64,000 nucleotides of DNA from Baylisascaris procyonis (GCA_037389465.1 JAZARR010000172.1:5619501-5683500); one strand, 5' to 3'; counted from the stretch's first letter, positions 38,502 through 63,400 are shown. Numbers and translations: made by a program. Notes: generated by a model from the sequence alone, not told the origin.

Positions 38502-39084
38502 GCGAACCGCGAACGGAGCTAAGCTCACGCTATACATTGCGTACGCAACACTACCGTACTCTATATTGCAAGCGAATACTATCGCTCATCACAAAAACTC
38601 GAAAATTTGTAATAGAAACATGCAGTTTTTCTCATCATTCAATTCAGAATGTCAAATAATGTCCACGCAAAACTTCAGCTCGACTGATGCACAGGAAGTG
38701 CATTTGCTGGACGGTTCGACGTGATGGGCTTATTATTCGCTTGCAGGCTGCGGAATACGGTAGTGGTGCGTACGCAGCTTGGAGCACCAGTTCAGCTCCG
38801 TCCGCGGTTCGCAACCGGGGTACCCTCGTTCCCCGAATAGTGCCGTTTAAGCACAACTACCCGGATATGCAAGCATCTTTCTGATGCATCTTCCTCACAA
38901 CTCGCCTACCTAACCGATCAGTCTAATCCAGCCCTCAAATGTACGTCAAGATCCGCATCTTGCAGTAGGTGTTTTCTTCACTAAATCATTCAGCTTATAT
39001 CAGTTTTTTGCTCAAGGTCATGAACTTCTACACATCAACTCTTCATCCCATGAGGTCGGGACTTTCAATACATCAGTTCCAACT
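38486..39084. mobile_element. foldback repeat element, copy 2
   Basis: The left arm at about 38486-38580 (AACGATAGTACCCCGGTTGC inward) is the imperfect reverse complement of 38732-38827 (ending CGCAACCGGGGTACC), with a spacer of about 150 bp. Beyond the right arm the sequence stays shared with copy 1 to 39084. Mismatches between the two arms are more frequent than between the two copies, suggesting an old hairpin structure and a more recent duplication. The element ends 200 bp past the stop codon of the minus-strand spe-39 gene, so it may overlap that gene's 3' UTR. Confidence 0.7.
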
Positions 39085-39284
39085 CAAAAAAGCGTTAGGA
39101 GGATCAGTGCTTCTTCGCAGACGCAATTTCGATCGGCTCATCTCCAAAAGAGCCAACTGTAAACAAAATAATTCATTTCTTGTCTGAATGGTTCCCAATA
39201 AAGGGAACCTCAATCATCGGTTTCATCTCGGTGCATCCTTTCTTATATTCTTCGAAAATTTCCGCCATCTCCCCTTCAGTGCAA

Positions 39285-42200
39285 CTAATTCTTCCACTTG
39301 TGAGCCTGAAAATTTAAATATTTGCGTTTAAAAACGAATCTCATTAAGCTTAAAAATAAAAACAAGTAAATATCAAAAAGTTGATGTAAAGCCAAAATAA
39401 CGGTTCATTAGAGCTAATTATATGCAAATTGCTCAACAAATTAAAGTAATAACGGCTTATTCGAATGCTACAAAGGAATTATGCGTCTCTTCGGTCTTAA
39501 AAAGCTGTCAACACTAAAAAAAAGATTCCGTCACTGATCTCCTCTAATTAGTTGCCAATTCAAGACGACTTCTTCAATAACTATATACCTCCCTACGATT
39601 CACCTTTAATCAACCATCTTAACACACTGTCACTGCCTAACAGTACCAAATACTGCCTAACATCATTAAGTCTATCATGCAGTTGCAGATTCTACCACAA
39701 CGGTTATACCACCTATCCCCCCCCTTTTCTCTAGTGGATCTTCCCTGAAAATTCTAGATGAGAAAAGTCGCAACTCTATACCGTCCTCCCTTTAGAAAAT
39801 TCTAGAGAACGTGCTGAAATCATAACCGTATTGTTGAGCGCACTGAGTGCTTTATATGCCTCAGTTGTATGCGGGGTCAACTTCGTTAAGAATGCACTCA
39901 ATCCTTGTCGATCCCTCTGTGCCACTAAGCATTCAACTACAACTTCATTCGCATCTGGATATTGTTCGGCTAATTCACGCCGCTCTCCTGCATCAGGTAC
40001 CGCACGAAGAAATTTGCATAAAACCTGAAATTAGACAACTTTTTGCAGCAGGAAATCGTATTTATCAAATCAAGGAAAGACAAATAAATAAATAGATAAA
40101 TAAAAGATAAATATATAAATAAATAAGTATAGGTGTGCAAATATGCAAACGTATGCAAGTATGCGTAATCCAAACAATAATTATATACATAAACCACATC
40201 AGCGTTACCTCTTTAGGAGGAGGTCCATCCAGAGAAATAAGTTCGAAAAGCTGCTTCCAAGAGAACGGACAGACGATCTTAAATCCACCCAAAAGTTTCT
40301 TACTCGTCAATAAATGCTCTATGTCGTTCCACCTACAAAACAAAAACTTTTAATTCACAACTTACAAAGCTAGCAGATATAATACTTCACATCTGTAACA
40401 AGAATATCGCAGAAAATATTTGCATATGTGCCAAGAGCAAGCATACTGAATAGTATTTAAAAACAACGACCGATAATAGCAATGTTAAACAAAAATACAG
40501 CGAAACGACAAAACGACAAAACGACGACACAACCAATATCCCTCACAATATACTCTGCTTCACTTTATTTTCATATCTAAGTATCACATCTCTAGCAATA
40601 ACACCCTTAGACAAGTAAAATGATAGGTGCCGCTTCCCTTTGGATGCCATCGTTTTTTAACAGTAAAAACCCCTTCTATACAGATACAAAAAATACGCTT
40701 TTCTTTAAATTATCGCCTTAACAAACATACTTAAAAACTGCTCAACTTCAAAGTATCGCTACAGATTATTACGAATAATCGTTATATTTCATATATATCG
40801 CAAAATAAAGGGAAAAACAGAACATGTGACATAATGAAGTGTGAAAAATGTTAACTGCGTTATGATATTATCGCCTTCAGACGCTTTTTGAGGGTAGATT
40901 AACCCTCTCTTATAACATAATTACATATGCAAAAAGACAAACATTTATTCACATTGCTTTATGATATTAAAAAACACCTTTTAAGTCGACTCAATGCAGA
41001 AACAGCCATCCATGTATATTGCTTCTCCCCTATTTGGAAGACTTCTTTCAATGAGAGTGGACTCGCAAAAGCATTCTATAATAAATTAAAATTAATTAAG
41101 CACAAATATGCAAAACAAAAATATAACGCAGAAGAATAAATAAAATAAAGGACAAATTTTATTACTTAATACCAAGTGTCTGCGTTCATGAAAACAACAG
41201 GATTCCATTATCAACAAAAATCAGCGTAGAGGAAAACATGAAAAAAGCCCCCAAATTCGGAAAACATTTCCAAATAACAAAAGCAACAGTTAAAACTTAT
41301 CGTTTATGGCTATCTTCCTTTACGCCACAAGCCCCCCATCCAACCTCTTTTGAAAAATAATTTAATTCTTTTCGTTCTTCTCATCAGAAAAAACAACAAA
41401 ACTCATACTTAACTAACATTCTCAATATTTGAATGAATTCCACACACCTTTTTAAGTTGAAAATTTTTGTTAGCATCGTTAAATTCCTCGTAAAACAAAA
41501 ATAAAATAAAATATTTAAGAAAAAACGATAAAAAATTAACCACGGGAAGATCGTAATGATAAAGACAGCAATAGTAGAGTGTTGTGAGTAGTGGCTGGCC
41601 GACCAACGAGACCGTCTTAGGAAATTGCTTAAATGCTTCATCGCGACCCATCTTTATTGTAGCTTCATCGGCCGCCTAAAATAATAAGCAAAGTAATGTT
41701 AGCAACTATACCAGATATATCACTTGCAATTATGACTGTAACTACGATTAAATTACGCTCAATTTTTTTGGTGGGAAATCGAATGAATAAAAGATATGCT
41801 TTCATTTGATGCTCACCTTCAATATTTTTGCACTCCTCTTCACTCCTCTCATCTTTTCTTAGCTAAAGTCGTATTCTTAAATTCTGCAACTGCAATCGTC
41901 ATATACAGAAGAGGAACAATAGGGATGCACGTAAAATTTTCACCTTCCTTAAACAGTAGCATACAAAATTCCAATAATTTTGCTCAAAGAGACGCATGAA
42001 CTCCAATTAGCCCCCCTTCGAAATATTACTGCTTGTAATGATCCATTCGGAACAAATAAACAAAAATCAGATAAAAGGTGACAAACTTATTAAATGAATA
42101 TTAACAAAAATATATGTTATAATATAAATTGCACATATATGAACAAAAAATTCCCACACAACTATCACAATTCAATGAAAAAAACTTAATCAGTAATGAA

Positions 42201-45200
42201 ATGAAGAAAAACCTCGCAAATACTCACATCGATTGGAATCTGTCTTTGTAGTAAATCGATATATTCACTGACGAGTTTTGCATGTGGTGTTAGAGCGGGA
42301 TCGCTGAATCCACTTTGCAGGCAGCGTTGCAAGCATTGTATCCTCTGCTCTGGATCTCTCTTTCTACAAGCCACTGAAAACTCGATCATTGCCGCTTCAT
42401 CGTTACGTTCCAATGCACTGCAACTAGATATTTGAAACCATTCCTTAGCAATAACGTCGTAGAAATGGAAAACGTTCTTCTAGGAAGGTAAGCGGCCGTA
42501 CTAAATTAACGTGAAGGGGATTGGATGCTTTATCAAATATAAACCTTCCAGCCGCAGAATTGAATTCCGAACAAAAATATTCCCTCCCCCTCCACTCCCT
42601 TCCCCCCCCCCCCGCGCTTTTGATGCAATCGATAAAACTTTCAACGAGCACCTTCCTTCAACGGACAAGCCGATAAATTCACCACTCTAGCTCATTTGCT
42701 TACCATAGGATCAAAGCAGAAGGACCCTCGGCTTTCCGCAAAGGGCCAAAGAAATAAACGAATTCATTTATAAAGCACACTAACCAAAAACATAAAAACC
42801 TCATAGATGTGTGCAAAATACATCGAATCATTTCAAATATCACCAATAATATCACTGTGCGGATGGTTAATTTAAAACGATTGGATTAAAAGCAAATATA
42901 CCAAGAAAACTTACAATAAAGTGGTGGAAAGTTGATCGAAATCTCCAATTTCCTTTAAATAAGCCACATAATGATCAGCGGCTACCGATTTCAGCAATAA
43001 AATTTCACGAAAGATCGAATCCGACAATGAACGTTTCAAAAACAATACCACCTGAAAATTATAAAAACATTTTTCGATAATATACTATAAATTTAATAAG
43101 ACAAAGAAATCGAATCGAACATTTCTAGGTGAAAGGTAAATAAATGGCTGTATACGTTGGAAAATTGAAAAACAAATACAGTGACCAATAACTGTTCATA
43201 GATCAAAGAAGCTCACCCATTCGGGATGAATCCCGCGACTACAATTATAGAACAGAAGAAACGAAGAAGAGGATGAAGCTGAAAAAGGAGGAGAAGAAAA
43301 TAGTGGAGGAAACATCCCAAAACAATTTTTTTTCGACAAAATTTTCCCCCGCATACCCCAAAATTCCAAAACTCCCCATACTTACCGCAATTATAACGTT
43401 CCCATCGAATGAATTAAGCGCCTCGTCTAACAAATCCAACTTTTCCTTCTTACTACGATATAAATCCATCGTGACCGGCTCTCCATTCATTAAACGTCGT
43501 ACGGTCAAAACCGGATCGGCGGCTCTGAATCGATCGTGCCTCACTTGCTGCAAAAATAAAACATAATAACTTCAGCAATCTTCAGAGAATTTGAAAGATA
43601 CATAAAGAGGAAATAGTGTGGCATCAGAAATTATTAGACTTTTGAAATACCTATATGATAATAAAGTGGGAAAATGAACATTAAATTAAAATTCACTCAA
43701 AAAATACCTCTAAATGTTTTTGCAATTTGCGATGTTCACTTTTAAGTCGTGAATAGTCGAGTTGTGTTGTTGACTCATTCGAAAATGAGCCTACGCTGCC
43801 TTCCGATACAACAGATGCCGCCGATCTCGCTGATAATACACGGCCCACTTCCGACAAGCCTCTCACCTTCAAAATATTCACATCTTTAGGCGCAGATGGA
43901 AAAACGACAGTTAACACCAGTAACGCCATAACAACCGTCAATAAGATAGTAAACATAGTGGAAGAGGTATGGTAAAATAAAAGCACCTTGATTTAAAAAA
44001 AACAACCATATAATATAAAAGCTCCAATGAGTCTTACTGCAATAAACAAATCACTAAACGCATAGACCGCTTACATAAAAGAAAATATTTTCACCTCCAT
44101 TCATAAAAATTCAAAAAATGAGCGAATAACGCTGAATCAAGCAGAGTTTTTGCTTCACACAGTAAGTTAGGCTTTCAATTTGGATTACTATTTATCACCT
44201 AACTCGCATAACTAAAACCCTATACGTTAAGTAGCTTATAAGTTTAATAAACTTATTTATCATAACATAAACAAGTAAGACAGGTAAGGAATGTAAGTAT
44301 GCACGATGTAAGTTTAGAAACAAATCAAATCCTATCAAAATAAAATAATTCGCACTTTCAGGTTCGCTAAATTTTTCAACATTCCAGTAGCACTTCAGAG
44401 AGTATACCTGACGATAAAAAAATTCCAGTATGTTTTCAATAACTTATCAAGTAAATAAACGGAAAAATTCGAAGCACAAACATCGGCGGTATTCAAAGTA
44501 GTCTGTAGAGACATTTTAGGTCTATAAAAAATCGTTGATGCATTCATCCCACCACCGTATGATATCACTTCTTCGTTTGGCATTGAAAACGCCGGTGCGG
44601 TCGACGATACTGGGCTGCAATCGTTTACTGATAGGTTTTAAATAAAAATGAATATCAGGATGGAACAAACTACCTGTCCCCTACCCCCTCCCCCTTTTAT
44701 CCATAAGTATTCCTTTCTATTATTCTAGTAACAATATGATACATAAACGATCTGCGTGCTTGTTTAATCATAGTATAATGGCATTTGTGCATATTAAACA
44801 TACAAGTGATTCAGTTTCAAGCCTTAACTAAACTTAACACTGATTGGAAAGCAACGAAGATGAATGCTATAAGCTTGAAATATTATCGGATATTTCAAGT
44901 TGAACATCTTCAATAAAATTGGCAAAGATGCTCTAAACACTCTACGGAGCCTAAAAACTTGCCAGCCTATTAAGCATACCTTACATAACTCTGCTAAAAG
45001 ATAAAAAATCCTCTCAACACAAACACAAGACAGCCATCATCAAAATCAACTATACGCCAAATTGTGTCTTCAATCAATGATTTCCGCAACCATGCTATTG
45101 TGCGCCTATTTTTCAAAACTGTCACATATATTTCGTCATACTAGGTAGTATAGTACCACATACTATAACTTGTACTATAGAAATATTATTCCAAAATGAC

Positions 45201-46190
45201 GCATTCTGAAGCATTTTCATTGTATCACCAAAGTAACCGATCTATTACACTGTATTATACCGTCTCCAAAAGTCCAATCCATTAAAGTTTTTTCCTACAT
45301 TCAAAAAGTCTATCCACAGGGTAAGACACGTGTTTCCAGGTATTTTCAGGTGTAACAGATTATAGCAGACATTTAATAAACTTACCAGTGAGGAAAAATT
45401 ATCCCTAAATCAGGTAAATATGCGCCATTGAGTGTTGTAAATAAGAGAAGATATGATGGATGCACTCACCTGACAACGCCATTTTCAGTGAATAGTTCAG
45501 CACTTTCTGTTGTAGATGATGCATCATCATTAGCGAATCGAACTTGAGTTTCGAATAACTCATCGAGTGCTGCTCGTGCAGCCGCCTAAATAACTATAAT
45601 AATAAATCTTTTTCAAGCAAGAATATTTATTAATGAAATAAAATATCATATTTAAGCAATAAAACACCTTTAAAATATCAAATCGTAAAATTAAATACCT
45701 CTGAAAGATTCATCAGTAAAACGATGAATAAATGAGGAAACTAAAGTACCGCCCAGCGATTGATTTCAAATTTTTCAGATTGGAATTTTACAGCACAGAT
45801 TTCACAAACAAATTTTTCACTTCGTTGAAGAATATGCCTCACTCTTTGTGGAGAAATTCCACTCAAATAAACGTCAAACGTTAGAGTTTGTTCGTAAAAT
45901 ACGGGAATTAAAGGCTCAATTTCACCAGATACGACATAATAGTACTTTCATATTAACAAGTTTTTTCGAAATTAGAAGCCCAGAGCTTTTATCCAAGCAA
46001 ATATTGTAATATACAGATGCCTAGCCGGTAAATCGTAATAAAATGCCTGATTCAGATGAGTAGGATAAAGAGATAAATAACCTACAGCATTACTAGTCGA
46101 TGGTGCATCGTCGAAAAACGACGATCGCGCATTCTGATTCCAGTAGCTATCTTCGGGATCGTCAAACGTAAATTTGCGATGTGCTGCCAT
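39285..46190 (-). CDS. spe-39: SPE-39 / VIPAS39 (VPS33B-interacting protein)
   Basis: Twelve exons join in phase into about 549 aa: 46086-46190 (ATG), 45470-45585, about 44413-44614, 43708-43866, 43386-43547, 42915-43051, 42228-42423, 41544-41675, 40978-41075, 40209-40332, 39827-40024, 39285-39305 (stop). SPE-39/VIPAS39 binds VPS33B-type Sec1/Munc18 proteins and works in endosome-lysosome trafficking; in worms it is needed for sperm membranous organelles. The N-terminus (KFTFDDPEDSYWN) matches the family's acidic start. The C-terminal half matches closely: VRRLMNGEPVTMDLYRSKKE, SFDGNVIIAVVLFLKRSLS, YIDLLQRQIPID, LLTTLYYCCLYHYDLP, IGEKQYTWMAVSALSRLKRW and the end AHKWKN. Human VIPAS39 is 493 aa. 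The donor of exon 3 is uncertain (GTCAGG fits the phase, GTATAC 5 nt on does not), and a possible 13-codon exon at about 41450-41490 is left out. Confidence 0.92.
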
Positions 46191-48486
46191 TTGGTAACGA
46201 TCATTTCTTATTTACTGCCATATAAGAATCTCATCGACTTCGATTCATTCCACTAGGACGTTATTCAACTTATGCGAATTAAATAGCTTTAAATTTATCA
46301 CTATTATCAATATTATCAATAACATTATTAGCAACACCAGTATTACCAATGTACCAACGATCAATATGCAAAAACCGAATAACAGATCGCAGAAATTATC
46401 AATGATTACTTAATCCGTTTAATGCGAAAAATCGGTCGAGAAAAAAGCAAAAGCTTCGAGGAGCCGATTGCAAAAACCCCGAAATGGCACAGCAATTCCG
46501 AAGAGAGATATTTATTTGAATTTAGAGAAAAATAAGAGGCTCAAATAGAAGTTAGCAAAACGAGTTGAAAATGATCAAACGAGGAGAGGAAAAAATCCAC
46601 CGGAAATAGTAGTCGTAAAGCAAGAGATCATCGATGCTCTTCCCTCCTTCCTCCCTTCCCCCTCCTTCCCTCCTATAGCCACATTTCTCCACTCTACCAC
46701 TAAATATGACTGATTTATCTTGGTATTCTTTATGTGTTTAAAAAATCGAATTCGAACATAATATACTTTAGACGTTTCTTCAGAAATCATACATAAACAA
46801 TTTAATATTAGGTATTTTACAATGCAGTATATTTCCATCAAATCGTATATATGCACTCGAAAGCTGAGAGTAATATCTGATTTGCATTAAACCATTACAA
46901 TACTGTGCTTGAAAGAAAAAAAGCGAAATTTCTTCTGCACATATAGAAAAAGAGATCTTACTAAAAACCTTTGTTATTATGCGTTTTACTGAGAAGGCAG
47001 AAAAAGAATTCTGATCATTAAGCAATACACTAAACAATGAGCACTTTTAGAGGTAACTAGATCGCGATTCCGATTGAAGTGACATTCAACAAAAACGATA
47101 TAAACATCTAAACTTCCTTGAACTTTAAAGCTTAAAAAAACTTTAACAAACTTTAAAAACTTTAAAAAAAACTTTAAAAAAGCAACTAAAAAAAGCACCT
47201 ACTTTCCTCAAAGATTTCCTAACCGAAACGGATGAAAAAAGTTTAGTGATGAAATGTGGAATCAATTTTTTTTCCTTTTTTTTTGAATCTACTCATGTGA
47301 GGAAAAATAAAAACGGAAAAAAACAATATTTGCGACCACCATTAGATGATTTTTTCAATGTCTAGTCCCTGTGGTCGTTTATTTGCGGTGCAGCAATGAC
47401 TAACTCTTTAAATCATATCCACGAATTCTGGAATTTTTACATCGACGAACTTTTGGGAATTTTTTACAATCTACTACAATTTGTTTGGATCGAATATTCG
47501 CCGTAAATGTAGTATAGAGACGTTCTCGAATTACATCAGACGTCAACGTCGTTTCATCTTATATCGCCAGAGAACTTTTTAATAAGATGCATCTTTCGAA
47601 GTTCTTAGCAGTTTCTGTTCTATCATTTCTCCTTGATGCTCACCCCTCCCCCTCCACCTTCCACCCTCCTATTGTTTAGTGAAGTCGAATGGATCGAGTT
47701 TATCGCTTTCATTCAGATTGTATTTGAAAACATCGTACTTATAAATAATCTTTGTTTTTTTATCGAGTGAATCGACGATTTTATCGCACTATAGTTGTTG
47801 TAAATTCGTAATGTTCCAAGTAAAAAAATAAAAAAAACTTTTAACTCTCAAGTCTATCGTTGAATTCTATGTAATATTACACTTGTTCGAGATCGCTATT
47901 TTAATAATGAATTTAGACCCTCAGTGATATTTCGATTGCAAGTTTATAATATCGCACGAGATTTGCCTAGAGGTGATAGGTGTTGCATTTTTATTCATTG
48001 TTTTATTTAATACTGCATAATGTTTTTTTCCCAGCATGAAAATATCACTCGAACATACTCTCAAGTATAGCTATTGTATCAGAAATCGAAGAAACGAGGA
48101 GATTTAAGTTGCTGTTTATATGTTTCTAGCGTATTGCCTTGTTTATTAGTACCTAGCTCATAAGCATGTTTCATGGCACTAAAACAGTTTTTTTTCATTT
48201 TTCCATACTTCCGCGCAACTGTTCTGGAAAAGGGGTGAAATATTTAGACGAAAACTGGGTGTTATTTTGGGCGAAGGTGAGTTACAGTGTGTGAAAGTAA
48301 GGATAGCAGTCCTATATGGGATCAGTGAGACGCCATTGAGACCTCCTGGAAGTTGATGCAGCACTCATTCTTTCTGAGCATGAGATTACGTTGTGACCCT
48401 CTCCACCTTGTCGCTAACGTACCTTCCCAATTACTGTTTCCAGTGGACCGGAAGTAGGTGGAATTTCGAAGGACACAACTGGTGCT
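46191..48486. promoter_or_regulatory. shared upstream region of spe-39 and NDOR1
   Basis: These 2.3 kb separate the divergent start codons of spe-39 (46190) and NDOR1 (48487). No exon was recognised. Pyrimidine-rich patches occur at about 46640-46675 and 47640-47670. The TTTCCAG at 48437-48443 lies 43 nt before the NDOR1 ATG and is a plausible trans-splice acceptor. Promoter elements could not be placed. Confidence 0.45.
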
Positions 48487-58640
<10,154 letters not shown>

Positions 58641-60445
58641 TAGTTGTAGATGGTTTGGCTTGATTCCGCTAAATGTTTCTCTTTTATCATCGACAAAGCG
58701 CTGTTTGACGAGCTTACCACTGTGCTTTTATGCTACGTGATATTGAGAGAAATATGTCCGGTAGTGTTGTTTGTTTTTTATCAGCAGCCACCGCAGAAGT
58801 GTTTCAAGAATGGAGAGGGTGGGGGGAGGGGGAGGAGGGAGGAGTCGAATGTAAATCAGGTACCACCACAAACAGGTGGCTTATGAGCGATGATATCACT
58901 GCTTAAAATTTTTGTACCGCGATAACATAGTGCATTTGCACTAGTAGACCCTCTAGTACACTAAAGTTTCTCAACCAGAAGTTTGTGTAATGTTCAGATG
59001 AAACAAAAACACTTCACAGAAAGGGGATAGGGATGGGTCACGCGGCGATCGAACTTATGCGTGTGGGTTGTTTTATGTTGCATAGAATTTTGAATGATTT
59101 ATTTTTATTTTTACTTTTTTTGACGGATAAACATGTGAGAGAGATATATCTATGAACAGAGATATTATGAATACGGTATTGTTCTCTTGAAATATAGTTT
59201 AAGACAGTAACCTGAGAAAATGTGTTAGGGTTCAGAAGCGAAAGCTAATTTCGAAAGGGAGAGGGGATTTTATTAGAGGCATTACTCTTTGCTTGCGAAT
59301 TCTCAGGGCTGTCACTAACTATAAAGGAACCTATGAATTGTCTACTTCATAAATGAAATCTGTTTTGTTCACTGATATATTTGACGCTCTCATTACATAC
59401 AAATCTATTTTTGATTCGCTTTCTATAATTGAAACCTATATTTTTGCTGGAGAATGCAGATATTCAGCCGACTATTTTAATGGGGATGGGGGATAACGGT
59501 ATGCATATTTAAAAATGATTTCTATTCGAAAGGAGAGGTAGGTCCATAAAATGAAGCACGAATAGATCAGAATTGAGATACAATCACCATGATAGTCGTT
59601 GCAAAAATAGCTTCAATAGGGGAAATTTTTTATTTACATTTATAATTTATGCCTATTTTAATCGGGAAACGCCCGATTAAGGAGGGGAATAGCAAACTGA
59701 AACATAGGCTTCTCATCAGCGAGCATAGGTATTCTTATAAGAAAACCTCAGTTCAAAAGGGAATTATCACAATCATATTTGTAGATCGAGCATAAAAACG
59801 ATATAGAAAGAAGGTAATTCTTTTACATTAAACAAAAAATCAGCAATAATAGAAGAAACGAAATGAATAGAAATACGGATACGAAACTTAATTATGGACG
59901 TGCGTGGAATATAAAAGGTGTGCAATATATGGGTAATAAATAGAGAAACGTAAATAGATATGAACAATTACACGAATATAAATACCGAATAACTTAAAAA
60001 AGGCCCCGAACACAGGGAAAAGCTCGTGCCCAACGATCACTTACAATCGAATCGTATTGGAGGTGTTTAATTGTAATATCATTATGTCTATACAGCGCCA
60101 CTTTTCACCCTTATTGCAAAAGGCTTTGTAAACGATCAATAACGATCTCAATAAATTAGTTCAACGAATGAAATTAAAAAAAAAAAAAACAAGCCACTGG
60201 GGAAACAACAGACAAAATACTGGGAAAATATAGATGAGCTCCAAAAACTTAACGACCACTCCAACTTAAGTTTGAGTGAAGTACGTTCTATATTTATATT
60301 TTTAACGTACCAAAGATGCATCTCGGAATTTCTTTTCACATTTCCCCAAAACTAGGGTAAAGCAATGACGATACCTAACCGAAAAAGTGGATGGCAAACA
60401 ATCATTCGCACTTGCAACAACTCAATCACAGAGTGGAGTAAGAAA
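58641..60445. other. convergent 3' intergenic region
   Basis: This stretch lies between the stop codons of NDOR1 (plus) and ZIP9 (minus) and should hold both 3' UTRs. A GA-rich patch at about 58816-58846 and a 13-nt A run near 60177-60189 are the only notable features. No exon was recognised. Confidence 0.5.
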
Positions 60446-63400
60446 TCAATGCGAATGACCTGATGCCAGAATCGCTGGAAGTATTGCACCGAGTATAATA
60501 GTTGCCAGCTCTTTCAGTGTGAAAGCAGGCCCACCTCCCGAATGACTATGTCCCGTAGCACCATTGGCCGCACCAACCAGTTGATAGTCGTCTCCTGAAT
60601 TTACCTGCAATACCTTTCTTTCTAAACAGGCGTATTAGTGATGAAAGAGGAAGGGAACATAAGCAGATGAAATCCTCTGAAGTTTCTTCAAACCTACGAT
60701 CCCATGTCTAACCAATTGAACTAATGAGTTTATCAAGCCGGCTGGAGTGTTACAGAAGGCCATAATTGGCTGCGATTCGTATGAAGTAAACTTGACTACC
60801 TCAATCCACTTTTCGAGCCACGGCTCTAGATTAAAGTTCTTGAGCAAACAGGATTTGAGGCATCTGATCTATCCGCCACAACTCAGAAAACAGCAGCCAT
60901 CTTTACATATCAGTTCTAAATGCAAATGAGAAATTCCATGCATTTAAAGAGTCGAATCTGTTTAATTCATCTTCCTTCCAACAAATAGCGACTATAAAAA
61001 CCACAAGGAAAAAACGAATTTGGCACGAACCAGTTCAGGAAGAACATGCACAGTGGCAACATATAGGAAAGTGCCTGCTGAAAAAAGCATCAAGATACCA
61101 GTAGACAGACTCGACGATAGCGATTCACTTCCAACCTGAAACTAGTTATTACCTACTGATTAATGCAGGTGAACCAAAAAATTTAGAAGAACTGCAAAGT
61201 AATTCGACAAATTTCTTTTTAGATTAGTATGTCAGCACTTCAGATATTATGCAAAACCGCTAATCAGATGATATGAGCGTAGGTGCGAGGAGTTCGACCG
61301 TTGAGTCTTATCCCCTCTTCCCCTCCCGTATCCCATTTCGAAGGGATATCGCAGAAAAGCAAAGTTGTCGAGTGAATGGGACGGTGAGAGAATTAAATAG
61401 AGGATATATTTTGAATCTATACTAAAACGCTGATGGAAGCAATCATCAGGTAATCCGCTAAATATATTTCAATTCAATTAGAAAGAAAAACACAACACAT
61501 CCATGCATGATCACAGCCAAGCGAAAACTTCTTCGACATGACGACAGCAGTTGTACATTAAACGATGAGTAAACCACTATATGCTGATAAAACGAGTTAG
61601 AAAACAAGTATTGAAGGGAAAGGTACCTTTCAAAAATTAATATATAGGACCTTTTCCCACAGCGTTTTTGCACTGTTTTGTTTTCCTTTTAAACCATCAC
61701 TGAATGTTTGATTTGGAACAGAAATTTTGCACGCAAATTATGATCTAGAATGAATGCTTGTAGTTCATTCATCGTTACAAACTATAAATAATCTTCTAAA
61801 CTTGTTCAGCCCTCCACACATTAAATAAAAAGCAACAAACCCATAAGCCTATTGGACAGAAGAGATGGAGCGAGAGGAAGCAGGAACTATAACTGTCTGT
61901 CTCACAGCCAGATTGTGAAAGGGAAACTCCGCACGCAAAACTTTGACTGAATTAGAATCTTTAACATTTACACTGGAGCTACTCAACGTTATGAGTTAAA
62001 CAACTGCAGTTTTTACTCAGGGAATTTTCAGGTCTTTGGATTCTGCGCTCAGCTGGATCACAGCAGTTTGACCAATATGCTAACACTCTGAAGATGGCCA
62101 GCCAAGTGTATATAACGAACAGCGACAATCGCATAGAAGGTGAGCACAGCGGTGAGGGGAGCAGCCGACGAAAAGACAAGTAAATGACGGCGTACACGTA
62201 CTCGTTCTAGACCTTCGACCAGTAGAAAGCTCACTAAACCAAATGCAGCTGGTGCCTGAAATCATTTGTGAATGATAGAGGTGAATCTAATTTGTGATTG
62301 CTACTCATCGTTAAATCTCAAACAGCGACAATTTTTATGTTGGAAGTAGACCATGCATTATATTTATTTACGGCCAAGGTGGGCCAAACCAGCATGCAAG
62401 TAATTAAAATATTGCTTAATGCGACAGAATATGAAAGGATAAGCGCTTGTCCCCCATTCCTATACATTATAATTGTTTAGACCGCTAGTCAAAACTCCAA
62501 ACTAACGGCACCACGATGGGAAACACTTGCTAAAAACACTTTTTTCATCCGTTTCTCTTCCTTTCTTCACCGCTTCCCTGCCAGCAATAATTTAAGGACG
62601 GCCTTATTGAAATGAGAGTTGGTAGAAGAGACGGTGTCACGAGAACCACAACTATGACCGACAATGTTAGGTGGGACTGTTGACTGTCGGCAAAGACCGA
62701 AGAAGCAAAGGGCCATCTGCTGTCAGAGACAGCTCAGAAAGCTTAAGTGCATCTCAAAGGGATCACAACGATGGAAAGGACATAGAAGCTCACAATTTAT
62801 GAAAATCGTATATTTTCTCTTACATAAAATCTACTACCGAAGAAACACCGACATTTTATATGAACACTCACCTTATGCAGCATTATCGCGAGGAACACAA
62901 TAAACTGAACATCCGTTCGATTTGTTGCTGATGCACTGCCCAATGCAACACCATCGGCTATAATAAAAGGCATTTAAAATGGCAATGAAAAATAAACTTA
63001 GGGATCGGTGTTGTTTGAGTAAGTTACAAATCCACTGTGGTGCTAACGATATGATATACATTTGTATATATCAACTATATCAATATATCAACATTAACTA
63101 TATCAACAAAGACAACGACATGTAAACAAGATGTCAACTTTAACCTTTTTACACTTCTTAGGTCATATCAACTGCACCATTTAATCGCAATAATATATCA
63201 GATGTTGCAGATGAAATGTGGTATAATATGACTGGAAGAAATGAACAAAACGCAATCCTTTTTGATGGCCTGCCCGCAAAATCAGAACTCACGGCCTTGG
63301 TCCCCCGTTACAGCCCGATTCTGGTATCCCTTTCTGTCGCGAATATCGTCTAATTCTCTGGTTTTAAATTTGCCATTATATATCGTGATTCCTCACTTAC

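Noticed and set aside
41450..41490. Possible 13-codon spe-39 exon (NFQLKK) between exons 41544-41675 and 40978-41075
   Set aside because: Phase would allow it, but the family alignment is gap-free without it, because the next exon already supplies SPLSLKEVF.
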